From DALYJJ01 sp033763935 (lineage in GTDB: Bacteria > Acidobacteriota > Terriglobia > Bryobacterales > Bryobacteraceae), in the NCBI GenBank assembly GCA_033763935.1, contig JANRJO010000085.1, forward strand, positions 16,713 to 80,712: a stretch of DNA of 64,000 bases, read 5' to 3'. The position numbers and the translations under genes are program-made. The notes under the pieces were generated by a model that worked only from the letters and a program-made list of their open reading frames with translations, was not told the origin of the DNA and ran no database searches. Of the stretch, positions 34,437 to 42,669 are shown one piece after another. Numbering within the stretch: the first letter of the stretch is position 1; the number at the start of each line of letters is the position of its first letter.

Positions 34437-35120
34437 TTAGAACCGGTCGGGCAGCACGAGGATTTCGAACGGTGCGCCACCGCCGCGGCTATCCACGGCC
34501 ACGAAGGTGCGAACCATGCCGCCCCAGCTCGGCAGGCGGCCGGTGCTAATGGCGACGTTCTGGGTGCCGGCGACGGCCACGCGCAGGTGATAGGTCAGGA
34601 TCGGCACGGCCAGGTAGCCGGAGGCGGCTCTGAACGGAACGTTGGTCAACGCGGGAGTCAGCCGCTCGAGGGGCTCGAAGGGTGTGCCGGCATAGATGTC
34701 CACGTTGGGAGCGCCGGGCGCCGCGTGGACGGCGCGAATACGAATCTGGCCCTCGGCGGGAGCGCGGTTGTCGTCGGTGAGCAGGAGAATGTCGAGAGCG
34801 GGCTGACGGCCGCCGGCATAGCCTACGGCAATCGCCGTGTAGTCCGTGTTGGCGGCGACTTCCGGAGTCGCCTGCAGAACGGTGGTACTGGTGCCGGTGA
34901 CGTTTACGCGAATCTCACGCCGTCCCGCGGGGACGCTGAGATACTCGGAGTACTCGCGGAAGGGAAGATCCTGGAGGACACGCACGCCATCGACGAGGAC
35001 GTCGACATTGGGCGCATCCGGGGACGCATGGAGCACACGCACGCGGCCGTTTTGGGCCAGAGCGGCAGTGGCTAAGAGCAAAGCGGGCGCAACAAGGCGC
35101 AGAATCTGGCGATTCAACAT
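34437..35120 (-). CDS. Secreted DUF4397-domain protein
   Basis: A 227-aa protein with a signal peptide (residues 1-22, ending ALA-Q) and two DUF4397-like repeats: RVRVLHASPDAPNVDVLVDG and a second copy starting QIRIRAVHAAPGAPNVDIYAG. The repeats are beta-sandwich modules with conserved HASPDAP-type motifs. Its role is unknown; the family is found in secreted and cell-surface proteins. It is divergent from acs with 110 bases between them. Confidence 0.85.
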   Translation of the reverse strand: MLNRQILRLVAPALLLATAALAQNGRVRVLHASPDAPNVDVLVDGVRVLQDLPFREYSEYLSVPAGRREIRVNVTGTSTTVLQATPEVAANTDYTAIAVGYAGGRQPALDILLLTDDNRAPAEGQIRIRAVHAAPGAPNVDIYAGTPFEPLERLTPALTNVPFRAASGYLAVPILTYHLRVAVAGTQNVAISTGRLPSWGGMVRTFVAVDSRGGGAPFEILVLPDRF

Positions 35121-35192
35121 GTCACCTCTATTTGTCGGTTTTGGCTCCGCGGGTGCCGCGGTGCGATCTGTCTGAATCCAGCGCGCGCTTGG

Positions 35193-35198
35193 TAGAAT
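35193..35198 (+). promoter_or_regulatory. Possible -10 element of the acs promoter
   Basis: TAGAAT fits a sigma-70 -10 box 33 bases before the acs ATG. The matching -35 position holds only a weak GTCTGA-like sequence, so the element may need an activator. A GGGGAG ribosome site follows at 35215-35220. Confidence 0.35.
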
Positions 35199-35230
35199 GA
35201 TGCTGCCTTAATCTGGGGAGTTCTATAAAA

Positions 35231-37162
35231 ATGTCAAGTTCGTCACTGTATGCTCCGAGCGAAGAGTTTGTGCGCCGGGCTCACGTCCAGGGTCTGGACG
35301 CGTATCGCGAACTGCACCGCCGCGCGCTCGAGACGCCGGAAGAGTTCTGGGGAGAGCTGGCCGAAAAGGAGCTGGCATGGTTCGAGCGGTGGAACCACGT
35401 TTTCGAGTGGCATCCGCCGTTCGTGAAATGGTTTGTGGGCGGGAAGATCAACGCCAGCTATAACTGCCTGGACCGGCACCTGACTACAGCCCGGCGGAAC
35501 AAGGCGGCGATCCTTTGGGAGGGTGAGCCCGGAGACCAGCGGGCGATCACGTACCAGGAACTGCACCGGCTGGTGTGCCGTTTTGCGAATGTGCTGAAGG
35601 GCCTTGGTTACAAGCCGGGCGACCGCGCCATCATCTACATGCCGATGGTGCCGGAGGCGGTGGTGGCGATGCTGGCGTGCGCCCGGCTCGGCATCATGCA
35701 CAGCGTGGTGTTTGGGGGCTTCTCCTCCGAAGCGTTGAAGGCGCGCATCCTCGATCTGGGCGCCCCACTGGTGATTACAGCCGACGGCGGTTGGCGGCGG
35801 GGCAAGGAGATCCGGCTGAAGGATGCCGTGGACGAGGCGTGCACGGAGTGCCCGGATGTCCGTTCCGTGGTGGTGTACCGGCGGACGGGCTCAGCGGTGC
35901 CGATGAAGGAGGGCCGGGACCACTGGTGGCACGAACTGGACAAGGACGCGAGCGAAGTCTGCCCGGCTGAGCCACTCGACAGCGAGCATCCTCTGTTCGC
36001 ACTCTACACGTCTGGCACTACGGGGAAGCCGAAGGGAATCCTCCACACCACGGCCGGCTACCTCCTCCACACCACCGCGACCATGAAGTGGGTCTTCGAC
36101 CTGAAGGAGGAGGACACGTATTGGTGCACGGCGGACATCGGCTGGGTGACGGGGCACAGCTACATCGTTTACGGTCCGCTCTCGGCCGGCGCGACGACCG
36201 TGATGTATGAGGGCGCGCCGGATTATCCGGCCTTTGACCGCTGGTGGCGGCTGGTGGAGAAGTACCGGGTGACGATTTTCTATACTTCGCCGACGGCCAT
36301 TCGGGCGCTCATCAAGCAGGGCAACAAGTGGCCGGACGCGCACGATCTTTCGAGCCTCCGCCTCTTGGGTTCGGTTGGCGAACCGATCAATCCGGCGGCG
36401 TGGGAATGGTACCACGGTGTAATCGGGAAGGGGCGCTGTCCGATTGTCGACACCTGGTGGCAGACGGAGACCGGCGGAATTCTGATTGCACCGATGCCGG
36501 GGGCTGTTCCGCTGAAGCCGGGGTCGGGAACACTGCCGATGCCGGGGGTGCTGGCCGAGGTGGTGGATATGGCGGGCAAGCCCGCGGCTCCGGACCAGGA
36601 GGGGTTTCTTATCATCAAGCGGCCCTGGCCCGGTATGCTGCGCACGATCTGGGGAGATCCGGAGCGGTATGCATCACAGTACTGGGGACGGCTGCCCGGA
36701 GTGTATTTCACGGGCGACGCGGCGCGGCAGGACGCGGATGGATACTTCTGGGTGTTGGGTCGCGTGGATGATGTGATGAATGTGAGCGGGCACCGGCTCA
36801 GCACGATGGAGGTGGAGTCGGCGCTGGTACGCCACCCGGCCGTGGCGGAGGCGGCCGTGGTCGGCAAACCGCACGAAGTGACCGGGCAGGCGGTGTGTGC
36901 GTTCGTGACGCTGAAGGCGGGCCAGGACGACCACAAGACGCTGGGCGAAGAGCTTCGCAAGTGGGTGGCGCACGAGATCGGCTCGTTCGCGCGGCCGGAG
37001 GAGATCCGGTTCACGGAAGCGCTGCCGAAGACCCGAAGCGGGAAGATCATGCGCCGGCTGCTGCGCGAGATCGTGACCAGCCATACCGTGAGCGGGGACG
37101 TGACGACGCTCGAGGACATGAACGTCGTCACGCGGCTGGCGGCGCAGCACGACGAGGACTAG
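35231..37162 (+). CDS. acs: Acetyl-CoA synthetase (AMP-forming)
   Basis: A 643-aa ANL-superfamily enzyme that activates acetate with ATP and CoA. It has the Acs N-terminal cap (KEYAWFERWNH-type LAWFERWNHVFEWHPPF), the P-loop YTSGTTGKPKGI near residue 258, the acetate-pocket segment DTWWQTETGG, and a C-terminal domain with the acetylation-site motif PKTRSGKIMRRLLR. Length is full. Monocistronic; its TAG stop lies in a CTAG shared with the stop of mscL. Confidence 0.95.
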   Translation: MSSSSLYAPSEEFVRRAHVQGLDAYRELHRRALETPEEFWGELAEKELAWFERWNHVFEWHPPFVKWFVGGKINASYNCLDRHLTTARRNKAAILWEGEPGDQRAITYQELHRLVCRFANVLKGLGYKPGDRAIIYMPMVPEAVVAMLACARLGIMHSVVFGGFSSEALKARILDLGAPLVITADGGWRRGKEIRLKDAVDEACTECPDVRSVVVYRRTGSAVPMKEGRDHWWHELDKDASEVCPAEPLDSEHPLFALYTSGTTGKPKGILHTTAGYLLHTTATMKWVFDLKEEDTYWCTADIGWVTGHSYIVYGPLSAGATTVMYEGAPDYPAFDRWWRLVEKYRVTIFYTSPTAIRALIKQGNKWPDAHDLSSLRLLGSVGEPINPAAWEWYHGVIGKGRCPIVDTWWQTETGGILIAPMPGAVPLKPGSGTLPMPGVLAEVVDMAGKPAAPDQEGFLIIKRPWPGMLRTIWGDPERYASQYWGRLPGVYFTGDAARQDADGYFWVLGRVDDVMNVSGHRLSTMEVESALVRHPAVAEAAVVGKPHEVTGQAVCAFVTLKAGQDDHKTLGEELRKWVAHEIGSFARPEEIRFTEALPKTRSGKIMRRLLREIVTSHTVSGDVTTLEDMNVVTRLAAQHDED

Positions 37163-37608
37163 GCGCGGGCGGCGGCGCTCAAGTCCGAGGTGCACTGCGG
37201 GCAGCGGGTGGCCTTCAGCGCGATCGCGGAAGTGCAGAACGGGCAATCCTTGGTAGCGGGCGGCGGGGGCGCGGGAGCGGGCTTCCGCATTTTGTTCACC
37301 TGCCGCACGACGAGGAAGATGACGAAGGCCACGATGAGGAAATCGAGCACGGTATTGATGAAGAGGCCGTAGGCAACCACCGGAACGTTCTTTTGCTTTG
37401 CTTCGGCCAGGGTCGCCACGGCCTGGTCGCCGAGCACAATGAAGAGGTTTGAGAAATCCACTTTCCCGGCGAGGAGGCCGATGAGCGGCGTCACAATATC
37501 GCCGACGAATGAGCTGACAATCTTGCCGAAGGCGGCGCCGATGATGACGCCGATGGCCAGATCGAGGACGTTGCCCTGCATGGCGAACGCCTTGAATTCC
37601 TTGAGCAT
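37159..37608 (-). CDS. mscL: Large-conductance mechanosensitive channel with C-terminal zinc ribbon
   Basis: A 149-aa MscL. The N-terminal FKAFAMQGNVLDLAIGVIIGAAF and DIVTPLIGLL segments form the S1 helix and gate, and TM2 covers about residues 78-101. Unlike the classical channel, the cytoplasmic end carries a Pro-rich linker and a zinc-ribbon-like C122-x2-C125-x10-C136-x2-C139. The channel opens under membrane tension to release solutes in osmotic downshock. The ribbon could add metal or redox control or an interaction site; this is inference. Confidence 0.95.
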   Translation of the reverse strand: MLKEFKAFAMQGNVLDLAIGVIIGAAFGKIVSSFVGDIVTPLIGLLAGKVDFSNLFIVLGDQAVATLAEAKQKNVPVVAYGLFINTVLDFLIVAFVIFLVVRQVNKMRKPAPAPPPPATKDCPFCTSAIALKATRCPQCTSDLSAAARA

Positions 37609-37671
37609 CGCATGCCCTCCTGGGACGTGAAGGATATCACAGAAGGGCGCCGGCGTCGCGTCGCGCCGAGG

Positions 37672-38088
37672 TCAGGCGCCGCGCCGCAGACGGGGCCAGT
37701 CGGGACGCGTGAACAGCTTGGGACCGGCCTCCACCAGGCGGGGCATGAGGTCGAAGACCTCGGCGGGCCCCCACGGCATGCCGCGGCGAGTGATGTAGCC
37801 GCGCTGGTTCAAGGCCGCGGCAATGGCGGAGAGCGGCTGGTCCTGGACGATGAGGCTCATGGCGGCGGACATCACCTCCTGCTCCTGGGGGTCGGCCTCG
37901 AGGTGGGAGCAGTCGGAGGAGATGCGCATGCCGTAGGGGACATCCTCGGAGGCCCTACCGCCGGTGTTGGGGATCTCGCGGACCCACTCCACGGCTGACA
38001 AGCGCCAACCCTCGGCGGCGCGCTGGTCCATCTCCGCCTTCGTGGGAAGTGTAGTTACCGGTTCCCGCTTGCGTTCCATCATAGCCAT
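37672..38088 (-). CDS. Recombinase-domain-like protein without a catalytic domain
   Basis: A 138-aa protein. Residues 50-120 resemble the middle Recombinase domain of large serine recombinases: PYGMRISSDCSHLEADPQEQ, then LSAIAAALNQRGYITRRGMPW. No N-terminal resolvase domain with its Ser nucleophile is present, and no transposon ends are seen, so it is probably a domesticated DNA-binding protein. The N-terminal WRLSAVEWVRE segment is of unknown type. I choose the ATG at 38088, with AGAGGTG seven bases upstream, over 38118. Confidence 0.65.
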   Translation of the reverse strand: MAMMERKREPVTTLPTKAEMDQRAAEGWRLSAVEWVREIPNTGGRASEDVPYGMRISSDCSHLEADPQEQEVMSAAMSLIVQDQPLSAIAAALNQRGYITRRGMPWGPAEVFDLMPRLVEAGPKLFTRPDWPRLRRGA

Positions 38089-38196
38089 GGCTGCACCTCT
38101 TAGCATCTGTTGGACCACGCCAAGTGCCTGAGTTGCGTGCGGGGGCGTTGTCGCGAGTGTCCGTTTGCGGGAAGAGGCGTCTGTGAGCGGACAACG

Positions 38197-38892
38197 TCAG
38201 ACGCCGCGTCTATTGCCCCACAGGGCAATGTGAAGGCGCGGGCTGAAGCGGAAGCCGTGCTCGCGACACAGTTCGGCGACCCACTTGCCGCGTTCGCGAA
38301 GCATGTCCTCCTCGATGCCCTCGGGCATCAAGAGCACGCGTTCGGGATCGGCGGCGGTGGCTTCGACAATCTGCAGGATCTCTTCCATGTCCTCGGGATA
38401 CATCACCACGAACTTCAGTTGATAGCTGTAACGTGCCATGAGCTGCTTGAGGACTTCCGGCTGATACCGGAGCCGCTCATGCTGGAGGGCGAACTTGCCG
38501 CCCTCCCGGCGGTGCGGGGTGGAGTTGGCGAGTTTGGGGCTGATGCTCATCAGGTCGCACTCCAGGTCATCCAGAAAGACGGTGCCCGCCGTTTCGATGG
38601 TGATGTGTTTGCGCAGCGAGCGGCGCGAGTTCTTCGTGAAGATCGCAATATCGTGCTGGATCATCGGCTCGCCGCCGGTGATGACCATGTGCTTGATGTG
38701 GGCCGTTCCCACACGCAGCTTGTGGATCACCGGCCCAAGATTCATCTCCTCGCCTTCGGGCTGCCAGGAGGTGTACGGCGTATCGCACCAGACGCAACGC
38801 AAATTACAGCCGGAGGTCCGAACAAAAAGGGAGGGGACGCCGGCGAGGATACCCTCGCCCTGAATGGAAGCGAAGATTTCAGCGATGCGCAT
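38197..38892 (-). CDS. queE: 7-carboxy-7-deazaguanine synthase (radical SAM)
   Basis: A 231-aa radical SAM enzyme in the queuosine/7-deazaguanine pathway that converts carboxytetrahydropterin to 7-carboxy-7-deazaguanine. The cluster motif TSGCNLRCVWCDTPY (CxxxCxxC) is near residue 32, IFASIQGEG is the usual start, and VITGGEPMIQ the SAM-binding segment. No queC or queD is in the window. The start is 38 bases after the PBP gene stop. Confidence 0.93.
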   Translation of the reverse strand: MRIAEIFASIQGEGILAGVPSLFVRTSGCNLRCVWCDTPYTSWQPEGEEMNLGPVIHKLRVGTAHIKHMVITGGEPMIQHDIAIFTKNSRRSLRKHITIETAGTVFLDDLECDLMSISPKLANSTPHRREGGKFALQHERLRYQPEVLKQLMARYSYQLKFVVMYPEDMEEILQIVEATAADPERVLLMPEGIEEDMLRERGKWVAELCREHGFRFSPRLHIALWGNRRGV

Positions 38893-38929
38893 GGGTCCTC
38901 TTCACTGTAGCCCGTGCGCGCTCGAAGCG

Positions 38930-41224
38930 TCAGCGCGGAGGGTCGGTGACCACAGCGGGTTGCAGTACGGCTGCGGGCGCCGGAGAGAGAACGGCCTCGG
39001 CTGCAACGCTTGGGAAGGCCGGTGTCTCGATCGAGTGGCGGTTGCACGGGCCGGGTTCGCTTCCCGCCAAAAACAACTCCTCCGAGCGTGCGGGACAGAA
39101 TTCATTGGCGATGAGGCCGGTGGTGGGGTCGATGATCCCGCGGGTGACCCCCGCGGGAGCGTCGAACTTGCCGGCGCGCCGGTAGGGGGAAAGCTCATGC
39201 GCGCGCTTCATGAAGGCGGTCCAGACGGGAAGCGCCGACTTCGAGCCCTCCAAACCGAGTTCGCGGCCGTCGTCGAAGCCTACCCAGACGACGCAAACCA
39301 GTTCCGTGGTGAAGCCGGCAAACCAGCCGTCGCGGGAGGTTCCCGTCTTGGCGCCCACCGGCAGTTTGAAGCCACGGGCGCGCACGCCGGAGGCCGTGCC
39401 GCGGCGCACCACGTCCTGCAGCAGGCTCTGCATCAGATAAGCGACTCGCGGATCCATGACCGTCCGGTCTTCGTCCGGTCCCCGGTAGCGGACCTCGTTG
39501 TTCCAGGCGAGAACCATGGATACGGACTTCGGGCTCCTGTACCGGCCTCTGTTGACGAATGGCACGTAGGCGGCCGTGATCTGAACGGGGGTCGCCTCAT
39601 AGGCGCCGAGGGCGATGGAAGGCGTGGGCTGGACGTTGAGACCCACCCGGCGCGCGAGCCCGGCGACCTTTTCGAAGCCGGTCATCTCCGCCACCTTGAC
39701 GGCAGCCACGTTCAGGCTGCTTGCAAGGGCGCGCCGCAAGGTGACGTATCCGCCGAAGATCTCATTGAAATTGCCCGGCTCGTAGACCTGGCGGTTGAAC
39801 ACGAACTGTGTGGGCTCATCCAGGACAGTGGAGGCTGGGGTCAGTGCGGCGCCGCCATTCATGCCGGATCCGAAGGCCGCGGCGTAGACGAAGGGTTTGA
39901 AGACGGAACCCGGCTGGCGAAGGGCGCGAGCGCGGTTCAACTGGCTTTCGCGGTAGTCGCGGCCGCCCACCAGGGCCTTGATGCCGCCCGTGCGGGGATC
40001 GATGGCGACGAGGGCGACCTGGGGCCGGTCCTTGCCGCGGAACCGTTTGTCGAGGGCCTTCATCTCCAGTTCGACAGCTTGTTCGGCAAGGCGCTGGAGG
40101 CGAAGGTCGAGCGTGGTGTAGACACGGGCAGCCTCGCCCTCCTCTTCCCACCGCGGATGGCGGCGCTGCAACTCGTCCATCACGTAATCGACGAAGTAGG
40201 GGGCAGTCACCTCATAGGTGTTGAAGTTCGGCGTGCGGATGGGCGCGGCGGCGGCCTGTTGTCGCTGCTCCTCGGTTATGAATTCGTTCTCGCGCATCAG
40301 GGCGAGGACTAAATTGCGGCGTTGGCGCGCCCGCTCCGGATAGCGAAGCGGGTCGTAGAGCGACGGGGCCTGCCCGAGGCCGGCGAGCAAGGCGGCGTCT
40401 TCCAGCCTGAGTTCGTCGAGCTTCTTGTTCAGGAGGACCCTGGAGGCGGCGGCGAAGCCGTGAATGGAGAAGGGGCCACGGTGGCCGAGATACAACTCGT
40501 TCGCGTAGTATTCGAAGATTTTCTTCTTCGGTAACTTAGCCTCCATTTGCATGGCGAGTAACATCTCTTCGATCTTGCGGCCCCACTTCTTCTGGCGCCC
40601 CAGCCAGATACTGCGGGCCAGCTGCATAGTAATGGTCGACGCCCCCTGCTGCTTACGGCCTTCCTTCAGGTCAACGTAGGCAGCCATGGCCATGCGGAAC
40701 GGATCAAAGCCCATGTGCCGGAAGAAGCGTTTGTCTTCAACCGCCACCACGGCGTTCACCAGATGCGTGGGTAACTGTTCAAAGCGGACCGGGTACCGCT
40801 GCTGGCGCTGCTGCTCGGACAGGTTGCTCAGCAGAGGAGGCTCGATGGTTGCCTTCTCGAGCGTTTTGCCCCCGGCCTCTTGAATGGAGGCAATCCTGCC
40901 CTCCACCAGCCGGATGTGGAGTGCTTCACCATTGACAGGGGCAACGATCCGCAAGGCCAGATCGCCCTCGCGCTCAATCGAGTAGCCTGCCAGCTTGAGG
41001 TCCTCGATCAGGTCCCCGGCGGTAATTTCTTCTCCCACCTCCAGCCAGCGGGGCGCAGCGTATACAGATGTAGTATGAGTAAGGCCGCCTTGCTCGAGCT
41101 TTCGAATCACGCGCCCGTAGCGAACGTAAGACACTAAAAAGAGAAGGACAATCAGGAAGGCACCGACGGCGGACGCGTACACCACCAGCCTCGCCGCTCG
41201 CGTGCCGAGCCGTTTCCAGGTCAT
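38930..41224 (-). CDS. Bifunctional penicillin-binding protein (PBP1b-like)
   Basis: A 764-aa inner-membrane peptidoglycan synthase. Order: cytoplasmic tail and TM helix (about residues 12-35), a UB2H-like region (about 40-130), a GT51 glycosyltransferase domain (VAVEDKRFFRHMGFDP, GASTITMQLARSIWLG, NELYLG), and a transpeptidase domain with SxxK in PGSVFKPF, SxN in SSLN and KTGT in GAKTGTSRDG. All catalytic motifs are intact. It polymerises and cross-links peptidoglycan. The C-terminal tail is Ala/Pro-rich. Confidence 0.93.
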   Translation of the reverse strand: MTWKRLGTRAARLVVYASAVGAFLIVLLFLVSYVRYGRVIRKLEQGGLTHTTSVYAAPRWLEVGEEITAGDLIEDLKLAGYSIEREGDLALRIVAPVNGEALHIRLVEGRIASIQEAGGKTLEKATIEPPLLSNLSEQQRQQRYPVRFEQLPTHLVNAVVAVEDKRFFRHMGFDPFRMAMAAYVDLKEGRKQQGASTITMQLARSIWLGRQKKWGRKIEEMLLAMQMEAKLPKKKIFEYYANELYLGHRGPFSIHGFAAASRVLLNKKLDELRLEDAALLAGLGQAPSLYDPLRYPERARQRRNLVLALMRENEFITEEQRQQAAAAPIRTPNFNTYEVTAPYFVDYVMDELQRRHPRWEEEGEAARVYTTLDLRLQRLAEQAVELEMKALDKRFRGKDRPQVALVAIDPRTGGIKALVGGRDYRESQLNRARALRQPGSVFKPFVYAAAFGSGMNGGAALTPASTVLDEPTQFVFNRQVYEPGNFNEIFGGYVTLRRALASSLNVAAVKVAEMTGFEKVAGLARRVGLNVQPTPSIALGAYEATPVQITAAYVPFVNRGRYRSPKSVSMVLAWNNEVRYRGPDEDRTVMDPRVAYLMQSLLQDVVRRGTASGVRARGFKLPVGAKTGTSRDGWFAGFTTELVCVVWVGFDDGRELGLEGSKSALPVWTAFMKRAHELSPYRRAGKFDAPAGVTRGIIDPTTGLIANEFCPARSEELFLAGSEPGPCNRHSIETPAFPSVAAEAVLSPAPAAVLQPAVVTDPPR

Positions 41225-41277
41225 AGTAACGCAGTTGGGTGCAACTACCGTGCCAGCGTTTGTGGATTACGGTTAGT

Positions 41278-42669
41278 TTACCGTCCGGTGGAATACGTCC
41301 GACGGGCGTAACCGCTTATGACAGGCCGGACCGCGCGGATGGCAGGGCGCCAGTCACCCGCGGCGAAGCGCTGTTCAAACGCGCGAACCGCTTCCTCATA
41401 CCCGGCCAGCAGGCGCCGCTTCACTTCGTCAGGAGCGAACGAGTACTGAAGACTGTTGCGGCCCAGGGTGACTATCTCACTCCAACTCAGATTGAAATGA
41501 GTCACCGCGGCGAAGTACTCGTCCGTCAGATTCGAATCCCACGGCCCTGGGTCATCGGTATTCAAGCAGACGGGGATGCCGGTGCGGAGATACTCGGGAA
41601 ACGGATGATTGTCGAGGTTCGGAGTATATTCGAGCAGGCGGTTACTCACTAACTGGATTTCGACGAGGAAGCGGCCGCCGCGGAGGAGTAACAGGGTATC
41701 GGGATCGGTAATGAGATTGACGCCGTGGCCGATGCGCTCGGCGCCCAGAAGCAGGGTGTCGCGGACGTCGGTACCCGGGGAGTCTTTCTCGCCGCCGTGG
41801 ATCGAGAGACGGATCCCGTGATATTTGCGGCGCATCTTGCGGAAGGTATCGAGGAAGCGCAGAGGGTATCCTTTGTCGTTGTCCTCCCGGCCCAGGAGGT
41901 TGATACCGACGAAGAGATCGCGGTTGCGATCGACGAAGGCGTAGGTATCCTCGAGCGCGCGCTCAGCCTGCGGCAGGTAGCGAAGCAGGGGGTGGAGGAA
42001 TCGCACTTCGACGCCGGTGGCGCGGACGTCCTCGCGGCGGAGCCACTCGCGTAGCAGGTCCGCACCTTTCTGCGGGTCTATCGGATTGCCGTCGCGGTCG
42101 CGCCAATTCACGGTGGCTGCCTGGCTCTCCAGGTAGCGAAGGCCTTCCGCGCCCATGCGCCGAACGGTCTCGGCCATTACGTTCAGGAAGAGGAACGGCT
42201 CGCGCGGCATGTCGCCCATGCGCTGCACGATGACCTCGAAGAACTCGTTGCGGCCTTCGCCCGCGCGGTCGAGTTTGAGGGAAGAGATCCACTCGGCGCG
42301 CTGCTCCGGCGTCAGGCTCGGCAGCGGAACGTACTCGGACTGCTGGCAAGGGGAGAGCCGCTGGAAGGTCGCTCGTTGGATGGTGCGAAAGCGAACGAAG
42401 GGCATGGAGTCCTTCTCGCAGTCGGCGAAGCGGAGGCGCGTGTAATAGAGGTTGTTGCCATTTCGGGCGGAATCAGTGGCGAACTCGTACCAGGCCTCTG
42501 CGTGGGTACCGAGGCCGAAGTGGTGGTGCAAGTCGCCGCCCTTGGGCAGCGCGTAGAGAAAGGCGTACAACTCGTCCCGGGTAGCGGACTTCTTGATCTC
42601 TTCGAAGCGCTCGTCGAAGGACGCTTGGAGGGCGAGGGCCGTGACAGCGAGGAGAATGGCGGTCTTCAC
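41278..42669 (-). CDS. Exported adenosine-deaminase-like protein (ADGF type)
   Basis: A 463-aa metal-dependent deaminase-fold protein. A short signal-like N-terminus (MKTAILLAVTALALQA) is followed by PKGGDLHHHFGL with the first metal His pair, SIHGGE with the catalytic Glu region, ERIGHGVNL, and LNTDDPG with the last Asp ligands. This is the layout of secreted ADGF/CECR1-type adenosine deaminases, longer than cytosolic Add. It likely deaminates extracellular adenosine or a related nucleoside. It overlaps the kinase gene by four bases. Confidence 0.85.
   Translation of the reverse strand: MKTAILLAVTALALQASFDERFEEIKKSATRDELYAFLYALPKGGDLHHHFGLGTHAEAWYEFATDSARNGNNLYYTRLRFADCEKDSMPFVRFRTIQRATFQRLSPCQQSEYVPLPSLTPEQRAEWISSLKLDRAGEGRNEFFEVIVQRMGDMPREPFLFLNVMAETVRRMGAEGLRYLESQAATVNWRDRDGNPIDPQKGADLLREWLRREDVRATGVEVRFLHPLLRYLPQAERALEDTYAFVDRNRDLFVGINLLGREDNDKGYPLRFLDTFRKMRRKYHGIRLSIHGGEKDSPGTDVRDTLLLGAERIGHGVNLITDPDTLLLLRGGRFLVEIQLVSNRLLEYTPNLDNHPFPEYLRTGIPVCLNTDDPGPWDSNLTDEYFAAVTHFNLSWSEIVTLGRNSLQYSFAPDEVKRRLLAGYEEAVRAFEQRFAAGDWRPAIRAVRPVISGYARRTYSTGR

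Noticed and set aside
37672..38088. The recombinase-like gene considered as part of a mobile element
   Set aside because: No resolvase domain, terminal repeats, att-like duplications or cargo genes are visible, and neighbours are housekeeping genes.
38864..40312. A 482-codon plus-strand frame opposite the PBP gene
   Set aside because: No domain is visible, while the minus strand has all glycosyltransferase and transpeptidase motifs.
41527..41545. A tRNA T-loop-like sequence (ATTCGAATCCC)
   Set aside because: It lies inside the adenosine-deaminase-like coding region, and no acceptor stem or anticodon arm can be drawn around it.
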